A model generated the notes under the pieces. The model did no database searches. It saw only the letters and a program-made list of their open reading frames with translations, and was not told where the DNA came from. The position numbers and the translations under genes are program-made. Positions 10,100-21,037 of a DNA stretch of 64,000 nt are shown one piece after another. The DNA comes from Azorinus chamasolen (Eukaryota > Mollusca > Bivalvia > Cardiida > Solecurtidae): positions 60,950,324 to 61,014,323 of the forward strand of contig OY755242.1 of assembly GCA_963576725.1 (NCBI GenBank), given 5' to 3'. Within the stretch, counting starts at the first letter, position 1. Each line of letters opens with the position of its first letter.

Positions 10100-13000
10100 C
10101 TGAAAAAATGTATATATGCAATTACTTAATATATTTCGTCTGTAATCAATGCCGTCTGCTTTAAGTTTCAGAGTGGATTTTCCTTCAATTTCTTCTCTAA
10201 TTCGTAAGCGTTGTTTCAAACAGATTGGATCCTGATTAGATGCCGAGTTGCTCGACATTCTCATCTGGATCAAACAGCCTGCTACATAAAAAAATATTCG
10301 ATCATTGCAGCTAGCCCTGACAGTCACTTTCAGGAGTCGTCTGGTCTGGGTTTACTCTGTTTCATGGCATTAAAAGGCGTATGATGGGGGTAATGGTGCA
10401 TGTTTAAGCGGCCGTCGAACAGGATTCTAATTATGGGTCTGTGGTAGCTTAATGCAGGACAAAGTTAATAAGAACTACATGTATCTGCATTACTGTTTCC
10501 CTGCATTAAACCTTTCCCTGTTCTATATTTAGTTCAAATTGCAATACCTACTGAATATTCATGGTAAAATAATTATAATGAAATGTGGAAGGAGGTACAT
10601 TATAGCCATTTTAGAAAGTGAACTCACAGATCTTTCAAATTCTATTAGCAAACAGAGTAGACCCTGATCAGACGGCTCCTCTAGGAGCCGTCTGATCTGG
10701 GTCTGCTCTGTTTGCAAATGCGTGAAAACACGTTTATATGAGGGATAGGGTTAAGCAACCACCTGCTTTTTAAGACTCCTATTTTCAATAAATGAATGGC
10801 CGCTTAAGACAGGTTCTATTGTATTAACCAAGTGGTCACATTGGATGGGGATCCGCTGTACTTTCTTTAAGAGTGTAGTATTTCTTCTATATCTTCTAAC
10901 CAGCTAGCTCTCTATCCGATAGATACCTAGTTTCATTCAAAGTGAAACCACTTTCAGTGAAATCACATTCAGTGAAATTACTTAACCCTTTCCCTCATAT
11001 TGACGACTTTTGACGACTCTGTAAAAGTCACGTTTTGAAACCATTGTGATAAATAGAGCATTTGCTCCTATAGGAGCAAATGCTCTATTTATCACAATGG
11101 TTTCAAACTACAAAATTCTAAAATTTTCCTTTTCTCTAAATAATGCTCCTTTTCGATAGATTAATTCAAAGAGGTTGTACCTAAATATAGCCTATGATGT
11201 AATGGGTTAAACTTTTTCGCTGCCAATATCATACCAATTTCCTAGTCAAACAGTTTGGATCAAGATGAGAGGCCGAGTAGCACGAGTGTATCATCAGGAT
11301 CCAAACTGTTTATTACTGTGCCTGTTTTTTAAACAAAAATGAAGAAAAAGAAGAAAAAAGAAAAGTGTAGCAGTCGACAAAGTTTGCCGACGACAAAAGT
11401 TTGCAGCGAAAGAGTTTAAGCTGACTTAACTCTGTAACTCAAATTCCGTCGCCATGTCTGCAATTCATTCCTTTACAATATGCCTTTAATAATCTCAAAA
11501 TGTTCAATACCAAAATTGGGATTTATCTCAAAATATTTTTTATCAAAATTGGGATGTTGACGATAGTCTGAAATTTGGTGCAATAGATGACCTTTTACCT
11601 GAGCGGGACTCCTGTTTTACGCCTTTGCAAACATAGTAGACCCTGATCTGATCTGGGTCTATTTCTGCTTGTGTAATAATACTGATATGACCCTAAACGT
11701 TCTGCAATGGCCAAACTATTACGTGACCATGTGACATTATCATAAATTAGGTAATTGATATTTATGACGTCATTATTTCTCACATGAATATTCACTAGGT
11801 ACAGAATATTAAACATACGATTATAATGATTATATACTGCTAAGCGCCATTGCTGTCAATAACCATTTAGCTGGCTGTATTATAGACTTTTGCAGAAAAA
11901 TAGAACACGCAATTAAGATTTATCAGATGAATTAAATTTGCCATTCAAAACTGATACACACTTTTGCCGATCTTAAACAATTATTTTGTTGGGTTACTTT
12001 AGACTTTGTCCATATTCCTTTGTTGAGTTACTTTAGACTTTGTGCATATTCCTTTGTTGAGTTACGTTAGACTTTGTGCACATTCCTTTGTTGAGTTACG
12101 TTAGACGATGTCCATATTCCTAGTACATACCTCCACTAGTGGATCGACGTCCATTTTATCTACATGGTGGCGAATAATCTCTTTAATGCTGTGAGACATG
12201 TCGTCGGAAAGGAGATTGGTCTGTTTGGCACTGTGATACATCTCGTCGGAAAGGATGCTGGTCTGTTTGGCACTGTGGACATCCTCGTTGCGTAACTGAA
12301 AAGCAAAAATTCCCTAGTGGTAAAGTTTGCCGTCACAGTGTTGACTTGTAGTAAAACCTGTCCTAAGCAGCCATTCATTTATTGAATATAGGATTCTTGA
12401 AAAGCAGTCGGTAGCTTAAAGCAGGGCAAAAGTAATGCAGAAAGCTCCTATATTCTGCAATACTTTCGACCTGCATTAAGCTACCACTTCTTTTTGAAGG
12501 TCGATTAACACAGGTTCTATTAATAACTGGGAACGATCAGATTTTTGCCGTCGACCTAAGTCCTTGAACGCTAACTATTCAAAATGGATTGGCCCATCAC
12601 TGTTTAATTGTAGAGTCCACCAAGTTTGGAGGCTAATAAAGGGGTTAAATTTGCTAGATATACATAATATTTTGTATTTTGTGTCGTCTTATAAAGATAA
12701 CCGATACAATCCACAGCGCTTATATATAGTATCGTCTGATACAGTCCACAGCGTTTATATATTGGCGGCTCACAAGATAACCAATACGGTTCACAGCGCT
12801 TATATAGTATCATCTTACAAAATAACCGATACAGTCCACAGCGTTAATATAGTATCGTCTTACAAAATAACCGATACAGTCCACAGCGTTTATATAGTGT
12901 CGTCTTATAAAATAACCGATACCGACCACAGCGTTTATATAGTATCGTCTTACAAAATAACCGATACAGTCCACAGCGTTTATATAGTGTCGTCTTATAA

Positions 13001-16000
13001 AATAACCGATACCGTCCACAGCGTTTATATAGTATCGTCTTACAAAATAACCGATACAGTCCACAGCGTTTATATAGTGTCGTCTTATAAAATAACCGAT
13101 ACCATCCACAGCGTTTTTATTATATTATCGTCTTATAAAGATTGCCGAAACAGGTCACTACATGCGTTTATATATTGTTGGCAACTGGCCGCCTTATAAT
13201 GGTGAATGGTACAAATCGGGCTTATTTTGTCGACTTATTTGGTCCAGAATATTCCGCTGAGTTCTTACAATCATTTTGTCTATATATAGAAGGCGACGGA
13301 CATACTATGACTGCAACAAGTTCACACATTGCTTCCGTGAATATTCATGTAAGAAATAACGACGTCATGAATGTGAATTACATGTACATGTAGATACATT
13401 TTATAATGGCACAATCACAGGAACTTTTGGCCATGGCAGGAAACTGTAGAGTCATATCTGCATTATTCTATAAGAAAACAGATCAAACCCTGATCAGATG
13501 GCTCCTACAGAAGCCGTTCGATCGAGACTTCTCTGTTTGCAAAGGCGTATTAAGGTGTGTTTATGGAGGAATGTGTAAAGTGTTTCCTTTTAAGATGAGA
13601 TACTTGCTGAAGTAACGCCGTAACGGCACTGCGTGTTTTAAAAACACTAAAACTGGGGTATTACTGTATTAACTTCGTCATGCTGGTAAGAGAGCAATAT
13701 ATAAATATGCGTACTCAAATACTAAAATTGTCATTTCTCCACCAAACCCTATGTTGTGACCACTCTTTAGAATCGTGTCGAAGAGACGATTCCAAACAGT
13801 GGTCACATCATAGGTTTTTTTTTTGAAATAAAGAAGTTATTCTTTAAAATGTTTTGGTTTACGCATCTTATCTGGACCTCTAACAAACGTATTACAACAT
13901 GGTCCACCTTATTTGAGCATCAGAGAAGACTCTTGCAAATACATACCAGTCTACCAGGATCCACTAGTATTTCCGATATTCCTACACCAATGTCTTCCAA
14001 AAGTTCGGCGCTTGCCTCGTAACATATCTGTAGAAGAAATAGTTGTTTTTTTTCTTCAAAACATTAATATAGGTCTACCCAATCCGCGATGTCAACAATG
14101 ATGAGAGTCTCGGAGTCACATATTCAAATAATTAGATATTTCTTCACCAAACCCTGTAATGTTACCACTCTTTAGCGAGAATTGTCTCATCGAGAGTGGT
14201 ACCAACACAGCGTTTTTGTGCAATAACGGAGCTTGATTTTTGTTGATGTTGGGTTTTTAAAAGTAAAATAAAAATTACCAATCGTATCAGCAAGTGTTCG
14301 AATAAGGGAGTTTTTATTGTATTTGCGAATCATACTTATATGTAGTATTTTTACGTTGGGTAATACAGTAGAACCTGTCCTAAGCGACTTTTAAATGATT
14401 GAACGCATAAATCTTAAAAGGCAGATGATTGCTTAATGCAGGGCAAAAGTAATACAGAAAGCTCCTATAGGAGCTTTCTGCATTACTTTTGATCAGCGTT
14501 AAGCTACCACCTGCCCTACAGATCTATAATTAGACCCTTTTTGACGGTCGCATAAGACAGGGTCTACTGTAGTCACCGATTTCGTTTTATTACTGCGTTT
14601 ATTTCATATACAATCATGTTTATTTTATCTACAACCACGTTTATTTCATCTGTTACTACTTCTACTGCTACTATTGAGGTGTATGATAAAACAATAGCAG
14701 ATAATACACGTACCATCACGATTGCGCAGAGGAACTTTGTAATGGCCTCCTCCTCCCCGTACCCGCCGTCTTCCATGGCTTCCTTGGCGTCCACCCACTC
14801 TTGGGACTCGAGCGTGTTATACAGTACGGCGATATTACTGGGCCGACACTTCTCGTTCAGGTTCTCAACATAGCGGGCGTCAGGGCGCTTCATCGGCTTT
14901 ACACTGTGGGTCAGCCTGGTCGGAAATAAAGTACACTATACTCACTGTTTGCAGGCAACATGATTGTCATCTCCGCAAGTTAGCCATCACCGTCTACTAT
15001 AATTATAATTCTAAAATATTTGTTCAACCATTTCTCGTAAAAACAATGAGAGGGTCAAACAGTTTGGATCCTGGTGAGACACCGAGTTACTTCTTGTCTC
15101 GTCAGGATCAATATTATTTGCATAAATAATCACCGATGCCTCGTCAGTGCAAATGGGAACTAAGCAGCTTCATATAGACGCTATTTCACGCATTTGCAAA
15201 CAGAGTAGACCCATATCAGACGGCTCCTGTATTTAACTATTTTGTCCATGAATATTCAGTAGGAATAAACAAGGAACAGGGAAAGGGTTAAAACTGTCGT
15301 ACTGACCCTTGAGTTCTCATTAATGACTGTTTTGTTCGATATTTTAGTACCGTCTAAGTGGTCACTCTTTACATGCGGCGGATTCTTCTATCGTATATGC
15401 CCTATGCAAAACGCGAATCATGCTCTGGGATCCAAACCGTTTGTAATTGAGACTCAACTTCTGTAAAACAACAGATAGATGTGTTTTTTTTAATAATTAT
15501 TGTTTCGTGTTTTCAAGATGATACGGTATTAAGTTATTAACCCATTCCCTCATAGGCTATTTTTAGATGTAACCTATTTTGTATAAATCTACTGAAAAGG
15601 AGCATTAACTAGAGAAAAGGAAAATTTTAGAACTTTGTAATTTGAAACCATTGTGATAAATAGAGCATTTGCTCCTATAGGAGCAAATGCTCTATTTATC
15701 ACAATGGTTTCACAAAGTGACTTTTACGGAGTCGTCAAAAGTCGTCAATATGAGGGAATGGGACAAAAGTCGTCAATATGAGGGAATGGGTTAAATTAAG
15801 AGTTTTATCCTTTGTCTATTCCAACCTACCTCATTTTCAGGGTGTCGTTTTCTGATTTGACTGAGTTCAACGAAGACTCTAGCTTCATATGTTCTTTCTT
15901 GACTTTTTCAAAGGAAGACTGGGTAACTTCGTGGGCGATTTTTGTCCTTTTGAATTCGTCCTGCAAGGCATAATTAATTTTCTCCATCTCTAAAATAGTG

Positions 16001-16422
16001 GTCTGTGTTTTCTCGAGCTGAGCTCTCAGCGTTTCATTTTCTGATTTGGTTTTGTGCAAGTCCGCTATGATTACTTCACCGGGACCTTGAGTCTTACTGG
16101 CAACAGACTTCTCGTCTGCTGTTTTTGTTGCTTGTCGCCTTTTCAGTTGCTCGTTTTCCCGCTTCAGCTCGTCCAGTTTGACCCACAGTTGACCCATACT
16201 ACCACCACCACCACCACCACGAGCGGGTTTAGGCGGGATCACTGGGCGTTCAGATTTCAGTCTTTTCTCCGATGTGGACAGCAAAGACTCTATCAGTGAC
16301 TTAGCCTTCTCCAAGAGGTGCTGTGTCTGCGGGTCCCTTTTCTTCATCATAAACACGTTCCCAAGAGATTCGCAGAAGTTTTTGGCATCTGACCTCAGGT
16401 CTCTCTCCTTGTTAGACGCCAT
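9803..16422 (-). CDS. MIEAP/SPATA18-like (mitochondria-eating protein family) gene, 4 exons
   Basis: The assembled minus-strand coding exons 15830-16422, 14714-14903, 12131-12295 and 9803-10099 give about 414 aa. Splice phases agree at all three junctions (2/1, 0/0, 0/0), each with GT donor and AG acceptor. The N-terminal part (about residues 1-75) is charged and ends in a proline/glycine tract (PPKPARGGGGGGS). Residues about 79-198 form a Lys/Glu-rich coiled coil. The C-terminal half (about 200-414) resembles the MIEAP C-terminal domain, most clearly MVVQQTPM and KYFIWPSL...LMVKG near the end. Family members act in p53-linked mitochondrial quality control in vertebrates; the role of bivalve paralogues is not established. 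I chose Met at 16422 (AATATGG context, preceded by an acceptor-like TTGTAG). An in-frame Met at 16470 would add 16 aa. Family call rests on remembered motifs. Confidence 0.75.
10506..10754. mobile_element. Foldback family A, complete, inserted at TTAA in family C
   Basis: TTAAACCTTTCCCTG ... GAGGGATAGGGTTAA, core 10648-10715. The host is a family C element (about 10404-10833). Its arm reads CTGCATTAA before the insert and TTAAGCAACCACCTGC after it; intact C copies have CTGCATTAAGCAACCACC. It lies just upstream of the MIEAP-like terminal exon, in intron 3. Confidence 0.85.
10982..11210. mobile_element. Foldback family B, complete
   Basis: TTAACCCTTTCCCTCATATTGACG ... GTAATGGGTTAA, with a long inner hairpin CCATTGTGATAAATAGAGCA around the apex GCTCCTATAGGAGC. 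It shares its right-hand TTAA with the following D element. Confidence 0.8.
11207..11419. mobile_element. Foldback family D, complete
   Basis: TTAAACTTTTTCGCTGCC ... GCAGCGAAAGAGTTTAA, with inner hairpin AAACAGTTTGGATC / GGATCCAAACTGTTT. It abuts family B at a shared TTAA (11207-11210). Confidence 0.75.
11993..12125. repeat. 34-bp tandem repeat, about 4 units
   Basis: Units start GTTACTTTAGACTTTGT and end TTCCTTTGTTGA; starts are 34 bp apart (12027, 12061, 12095). It ends within 6 bp of the donor side of MIEAP-like exon 3. Confidence 0.8.
12131..12295 (-). CDS. MIEAP-like exon 3
   Basis: Acceptor TTTGCTTTTCAG and donor GTATGTAC bracket 55 codons, LRNEDVHSAKQTSILSDEMY through HHVDKMDVDPLVE. 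An internal near-repeat HSAKQTxxLSDxM occurs twice. Phase 0 at both ends matches exons 2 and 4. It is not obvious from simple ORF lengths. Confidence 0.7.
12349..12527. mobile_element. Foldback family C, diverged
   Basis: Contains GTAAAACCTGTCCTAAGCAG, then AAAGTAATGCAGAAAGCTCC with a worn right arm, then AACACAGGTTCTAT. It lies in MIEAP-like intron 2. Confidence 0.55.
12684..13145. repeat. 45-bp minisatellite with 90-bp alternation
   Basis: About ten units starting CGTCTTACAAAATAACCGAT and ending CCACAGCGTTTATATAGTAT. Successive units alternate TTACAAA/TTATAAA and AGTATC/AGTGTC, so the higher-order period is 90 bp. The 45-bp unit is a multiple of three and has no stop in at least one frame on each strand. 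This gives a 211-aa frame on plus and a 99-aa frame on minus. I regard both as repeat artefacts. Confidence 0.85.
13473..13541. mobile_element. Foldback family A core, diverged
   Basis: AAACAGATCAAACCCTGATC ... CTTCTCTGTTTGC with GGCTCCTACAGAAGCC centre. The left side carries the A-variant arm TTCATGTAAGAAATAACGAC. Confidence 0.55.
14366..14569. mobile_element. Foldback family C, complete, TA-flanked
   Basis: CAGTAGAACCTGTCCTAAGC ... GACAGGGTCTACTG with TA directly on both sides (14364-14365, 14570-14571). Central hairpin GCAGAAAGCTCCTATAGGAG and complement. It ends about 145 bp past the donor of MIEAP-like exon 2, in intron 2. Confidence 0.85.
14714..14903 (-). CDS. MIEAP-like exon 2
   Basis: Acceptor ...CCCACAG, then one base completing a Ser codon, then VKPMKRPDARYVENLNEKCR and on to ITKFLCAIVM before the donor GTACGTG. 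Codon use and length (190 bp) look like a real exon. Its conserved-looking NLNEKCRPSNIAVLYNTLE and QEWVDAKEAME stretches start the C-terminal domain. Confidence 0.75.
15537..15794. mobile_element. Foldback family B with duplicated right end
   Basis: TTAACCCATTCCCTCATAGGC ... GAGGGAATGGGTTAA, apex GCTCCTATAGGAGC. The last 28 bp (ACAAAAGTCGTCAATATGAG + GGAATGGG) occur twice in tandem. It lies in MIEAP-like intron 1, 36 bp from the exon 1 donor. Confidence 0.8.
15830..16422 (-). CDS. MIEAP-like exon 1 (coiled-coil region)
   Basis: Codes MASNKERDLRSDAKNFCESL onward through the Pro/Gly linker and most of the coiled coil (LDELKRENEQLKRR, LRAQLEKTQTTILEMEKIN). It ends AAAATGAG followed by the donor GTAGGT, leaving two bases of a codon. 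The frame stays open upstream to Met 16470; a stop lies above that. Confidence 0.75.
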
Positions 16423-16542
16423 ATTCCTACAAGCAGCTGTCCCACCTATAATAAAGACACGTGACATCATTATCCAAAGTTTTCGTACATCTTATCCTCT
16501 CAGTCTATTGGGCTTGTAAAACCAAACACAGCGGAACCTGTC

Positions 16543-16792
16543 TTAACCCTTTCCCTGTTCTATGTTTATTTCAAATTTCAATACCTACTGAATATTCATG
16601 AACAAAATAGTTATAATGAAATATGGAAGCTGTAGCGTTTTAGCCAATTTAGAAACTAAAGAAGCATATCTTTCAAATTCCAATAGCAAACAGAGCAGAT
16701 CCTGATCAGACGGCTTCCCTAGGAGTCGTCTGATCTGGGTCTACTCTTTTTGCAAATGCATGAAAACACGTTCATATGAGGGAAAGGGTTAA
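16543..16792. mobile_element. Foldback family A, inserted at TTAA in family C
   Basis: TTAACCCTTTCCCTG ... GGGAAAGGGTTAA, core 16686-16753. Flanks ACCTGTCTTAA and TTAAGCAGCCAT are the two halves of a family C arm (compare CTGTCTTAAGCAGCCATTC at 21420). It sits just 5' of the MIEAP-like coding start. Confidence 0.85.
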
Positions 16793-16914
16793 GCAGCCAT
16801 CAAAAAAGGTCTGATAATAGTTTTGTAACGCTGGTGGTAACTTAATGCAAGCCAAAGAATGCGGAAAGCTTCAAAGGGGGTTACGCAAAAAATAAAATAT
16901 ATTTTACCACTGTT

Positions 16915-18122
16915 ATGTGCTGTATAGACACCTTATAAAGACAACTGCTGTATACACAAATTATACAGACACCTGCTGTATACACAAAGACGCCTTCTGT
17001 ATACACAAATTATACAGACACCTTCTGTATACACACATTATACAGACACCTGCTGTATACACAAATTATACAGACACCTGCTGTATACACAAATTATACA
17101 GACACCTTCTGTATACACACATTATACAGACACCTTCTGTATACACACATTATACAGACACCTGGTGTATACACACATTATACAGACACCTTATATATAC
17201 ACACATTATACAGACACCTTCTGTATACACACATTATACAGACACCTTCTGTATACACACATTATACAGACACCTGATGTATACACAAATTATACAGATA
17301 CCTTATATATACACACATTATACAGACACCTTCTGTATACACACATTATAGCGGCACTTGCTGAATGGACACATTATTGATACACCTATCTGTATAGACA
17401 CATTATAGACACGTCTTATTTGTATAGACACATTATACAGACACCTTCTGTACAGTCACTTTATAAAGACACCTGTTGTATAGACACCTTATAGACACCT
17501 GCTGTATAGACACATTATACAGACACCTGCTCTATAGACACTTTATAAAGACACCTGCTGTATAGACACATTATACAGACGCCTGTTGTATACACAAATT
17601 ATACAGACACATGTTGTATACACAAATTATACAGACACCTGCTGTATAGACACGTTATAAAGACACCTGCTGTATAGACACATTATACAGACACCTCTAA
17701 AGACACATTACAGAGACAGCTACTGTATAGACACATAACAGAGACAGGCACATTATAGGGACAACTGCTGTATAGACACATTATAGAGACAGTTGCTGTA
17801 TAGACACATTATAGAGACAGTTGCTGTATAGACACATTATAGAGACACCTGCTGTAAAGACACAACAAAAAGATATCTATTGTATAGTCACATTTAGAGA
17901 AATCAACTGTATAGACACACTATAGAGACAGGCACATAATTGAGACAGGCTAATTATAGAGACAGGCACATTGTAGAGACACCTGCTCTATAGACACAAT
18001 GTAGAGTCACCTGCTGTACAAATACAGTATAGAGAAACTTACTATATAGACATATTACAGAGAAATCTACTGTATAGAGTCTATAGACACATTATAGAGA
18101 CAATCTGTTGTATTGACACAAT
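16915..18122. repeat. 28-bp minisatellite, about 1.2 kb
   Basis: Units such as ATTATACAGACACCTTCTG + TATACACAC repeat with 28-bp period. The left half is regular (TATACACAC); the right half is more diverged (TATAGACAC, CAGGCACA). A 144-aa frame across it follows from the repeat and is not a gene. Confidence 0.85.
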
Positions 18123-18237
18123 ATAGAGAGTTGACTGGCATCTCATCCGGATAGAACGGTAACAAAAACCACCTAATACATGTCCATAGCTTTGCAAGAG
18201 TTATGTAACTCCTTTCTATACGCCTTTTCACTCCTTT

Positions 18238-18304
18238 GCAAACAGAGCAGACACAGATCAGAGGCTCCTGTAGGAGCCGTTTGATCCGGGTCTGCTCTGT
18301 TTGC
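18238..18304. mobile_element. Foldback family A core
   Basis: GCAAACAGAGCAGACACAGA ... CTGCTCTGTTTGC, apex GGCTCCTGTAGGAGCC. The right flank continues with the A-variant sequence ATGAAATTATAATAGATC and a TTAA-rich end near 18440. Confidence 0.7.
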
Positions 18305-18537
18305 TTATGAAATTATAATAGATCTCACTACAGTTTCCATCATTACTAAAAGTCCATGTGTACATATGCCATTATTAAAATTTCAGATGATAAATATTCA
18401 TGGTGGCATTACTTCTGACATGAAAATCCAACAGTTAAATGGTTAAACCCGGAAGACAACATTGTCACATTTATCTATTGGGTTCTTATCGACCCGGGAA
18501 ATCCATTGTATCTATTTATATCTCTCATATCTCTATA

Positions 18538-18740
18538 CAGTAGAGGCTGTCTTAAGCGACCATCATTTATTGGACACAGGAGTCTTAAAAACAGGTAGTT
18601 GCTTAATGCAGGGCAAAAGTAATACAGAAAGCTCCAATAGGAGCTTTTTGTATTACGTTTGACCTGCAGTAAGCAGCCAATTGCCTTACATACCCATAAT
18701 ACGACCTGTTTTTGTTGACCGCTTAAGACAGATTGTACTG
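18538..18740. mobile_element. Foldback family C, complete, TA-flanked
   Basis: CAGTAGAGGCTGTCTTAAGC ... GACAGATTGTACTG, TA on each side. Hairpin AGAAAGCTCCAATAGGAGCT. Confidence 0.8.
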
Positions 18741-19120
18741 TATACTTTTGTTTCTTTGATGGTTTAATGTATAATTCGAGTATCAACCAGTCTAGATCCT
18801 GATCAGACACGGAGTAAGCTTACTCAGCGTCGCACTTGAATCGAAGCTGTTTGCAAATAACATCCAATTCGCGATCTCTATGATACGGCTTAACCCCCAA
18901 CTCCATATATACGCCTTTTCACGAATTTGCAATCAGAGTAGACCCAGATCAGACGGCTCGGCTCCTCTGTGCTTATAAAATAATATAGATCTGATTCTAC
19001 AATTTCTGCTAGGACAAACATGTCCTGTGCTCATGTGCCATTATAAAATTCCAGCCGATTAATATTCATGATGTCAATGTTATTAAAATAAGTGTTTTAT
19101 CAGGGAATGGGGTTAACAAC

Positions 19121-19365
19121 TTAATCATTTCACCGCCAATGTCGCACAAATGCACCACGACAAATAGCGCAGTCACAGATCATACGCCACCTTGAAAAGA
19201 CGGCGTCTGATCAGGGACTTCACTTTTTGTCTCAATCTCTAGTTCTAGAGCTGTGGTTTATTCCTTTGAATTCTGTAATTATATATCTCATTTCTTTGTT
19301 TTACCGAATTATTTAACAAAATTGGGCTGCAGACGACAATTAGAAATTTGGCGCCGAAAGGGTTA
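19121..19365. mobile_element. Foldback family K, TTAA-bounded
   Basis: TTAATCATTTCACCGCCAATG ... GGCGCCGAAAGGGTTAA, with inner partial hairpin AGATCATACGCCACCTTGAA / GACGGCGTCTGATC. A related copy lies around 2032-2140 (AATGTCGCCAAAAATGCCCC, GACGTCGTCTGATCAGG). Confidence 0.55.
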
Positions 19366-19563
19366 ATATACGAAAGCCATTACTAGACAAGGTGTTGTTA
19401 CAGGAGATTCTCTTGGACTAAAACATTAAGAGAATTTCGCCTGGTTGTTCCGCAATAAAAGCACCAATCGATAAATATGGCCTTATGTTAACGTATAGTC
19501 TTCAAATATCAGTTTATACATGAGTTTAACCATTTACCTGACATACACGCTTTTCGTGCCTTT

Positions 19564-19630
19564 GCAAACAGAGTAGGCCCTGATCAGATGGCTCCTGTAG
19601 GAGCTGTTGGATCAAGGTATACCCAGTTTG
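19564..19630. mobile_element. Foldback family A core
   Basis: GCAAACAGAGTAGGCCCTGA ... ATACCCAGTTTG with GGCTCCTGTAGGAGC centre. The left outer arm is TACACGCTTTTCGTGCC; the right part ends near GGTAAAGGGTTTGATTA. Confidence 0.6.
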
Positions 19631-19831
19631 TTTAAGGAATAATCTGATACTACAGTTTCTACCATAGCCAAAGCTAAATGTCTTCCTATGCCATTATAAA
19701 AAACCGTATTATTCATGACGTCAGTATTTCAGACATGAATATTCATAAGGTAAAGGGTTTGATTATCAACAAATGTTGTACACGTGATTATGTATAAATG
19801 TTTGAAAGCCATAGAAATGTTATCTACTTAC

Positions 19832-19948
19832 GAGAATGCAATGTGCCCTGACAGCTACTGGTGATGGCAAGCTGTCTAACCCCGGTGCGTTCCTATTCCT
19901 CTCACTTGTTGTCTTCCTGTGCTTATTGTGTAGAATACGTTTGTCCAT
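19832..19948 (-). CDS. Possible short first exon, minus strand (unidentified)
   Basis: Open frame MDKRILHNKHRKTTSERNRN ... VAVRAHCIL ends exactly at a strong donor, GTAAGTAG. It lies in a low-repeat island. No homology recognised. It cannot simply be joined in frame to the MIEAP-like start exon, so at best it would be a 5' leader exon or belong to another gene. Confidence 0.2.
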
Positions 19949-20004
19949 ATACGAAGGTGGTTACTGTTTAGAAATGTCGTGAAACCATAACCATTTCTCA
20001 TAAA

Positions 20005-20057
20005 ATGGACACAGAGACACAAGTGACACCGATACAACCCCCGCCGGTGATGGAACC
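20005..20057 (+). CDS. Possible short first exon, plus strand (unidentified)
   Basis: ATG (AAAATGG context) opens MDTETQVTPIQPPPVMEP, and the donor-like GTAACT falls at the last codon. It is head to head with the minus-strand candidate exon, start codons about 57 bp apart. No homology recognised. Low confidence. Confidence 0.15.
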
Positions 20058-20247
20058 GTAACTGACTTCACGCGTATCGATCAAGAGTGAGTCAGTCGGC
20101 AGCATAGAACCGGCGTGAAACACCCAGCTCCTCACAGAACAGGCGTCTTCCTCAGGATGGCCTCTGCTACATCAATGTCGTCAACTGATGGAATTTATAT
20201 GATGACATTTAACCCTTTATTCCATAAATATGCCTTTCTATGTCTTT

Positions 20248-20299
20248 GCAAACAGAGTAGATCCAGATCAGACGACTCCTGTAGGAGCCTACTGTTTGC
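20248..20299. mobile_element. Foldback family A, core deleted in one arm
   Basis: GCAAACAGAGTAGATCCAGA then GACTCCTGTAGGAGCC and directly ACTGTTTGC, so most of the right inner arm is lost. Outer sequence (CCATAAATATGCCTTTCTAT, TTACATGAATATTCATTGAG) is that of the long A variant. Confidence 0.6.
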
Positions 20300-21037
20300 T
20301 TATGAAATTATACAGTTGCTGCAATGGCCAACTATTCCTGTGTCCATGTGTTAGTGTAAAATATTAATTTAATTCATATTGATAATGTCTTTATTTTTTA
20401 CATGAATATTCATTGAGCTGAAGAAATCGTGGAATCAGATGCGGTTCATGGTCTAGGTGTTTTTTTTTCGTGGATGACTCGTTATCAATGGATATTTGGG
20501 AAATATTGCCTTTTATAGATCGCTTACTTTGGGTTCGTTCATGAGTCACATTACAACTATAGTTGGATCTTATGTAGTTTCAAGCGCAATATCTATAAAA
20601 GCAGAGTACCCCCCCCCCCTCTTCTAAAACGCGGGCGTTACTATAGTAACCATGCTACTACAAATAAAATACCACAGATGCTAGAATTGGAATAACCCCT
20701 GAATTTTAAAACTAGATGGTTTTGAGATAAATTTCAAAAAGGTTTTGCGATCATTAAAATATTATCTTCTCTGACAGAATGCTTGAAAATTATATCGTGA
20801 TTTTATTGTATGTCTAATGGCATTACGAACAGAATATGATATTCTCAAAAATGTCACATGTGTGGACTCTTTGATATCGATTTCCAATATCTAACTGAAA
20901 CAGAGCTACTAGACTTTGCCTCGAAATACATGTAGTAAGATGCATATGACTGTGTTCAACATTTAGCTCTAACCAAATGTGTTGTTTGCTTTTAGTTCTA
21001 AACAATTCACTCCATAAATACGCCTTTCTACGCATTT

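Noticed and set aside
12564..13199. 211-aa open frame with 15-residue repeats
   Set aside because: It is the translation of a 45-bp minisatellite, the opposite strand is also open, and it lies in an intron.
16054..16519. Two overlapping 81-aa plus-strand frames
   Set aside because: Antisense to MIEAP-like exon 1.
16917..17351. 144-aa Tyr/Thr/His-rich frame
   Set aside because: Translation of the 28-bp minisatellite; no start context or splice support.
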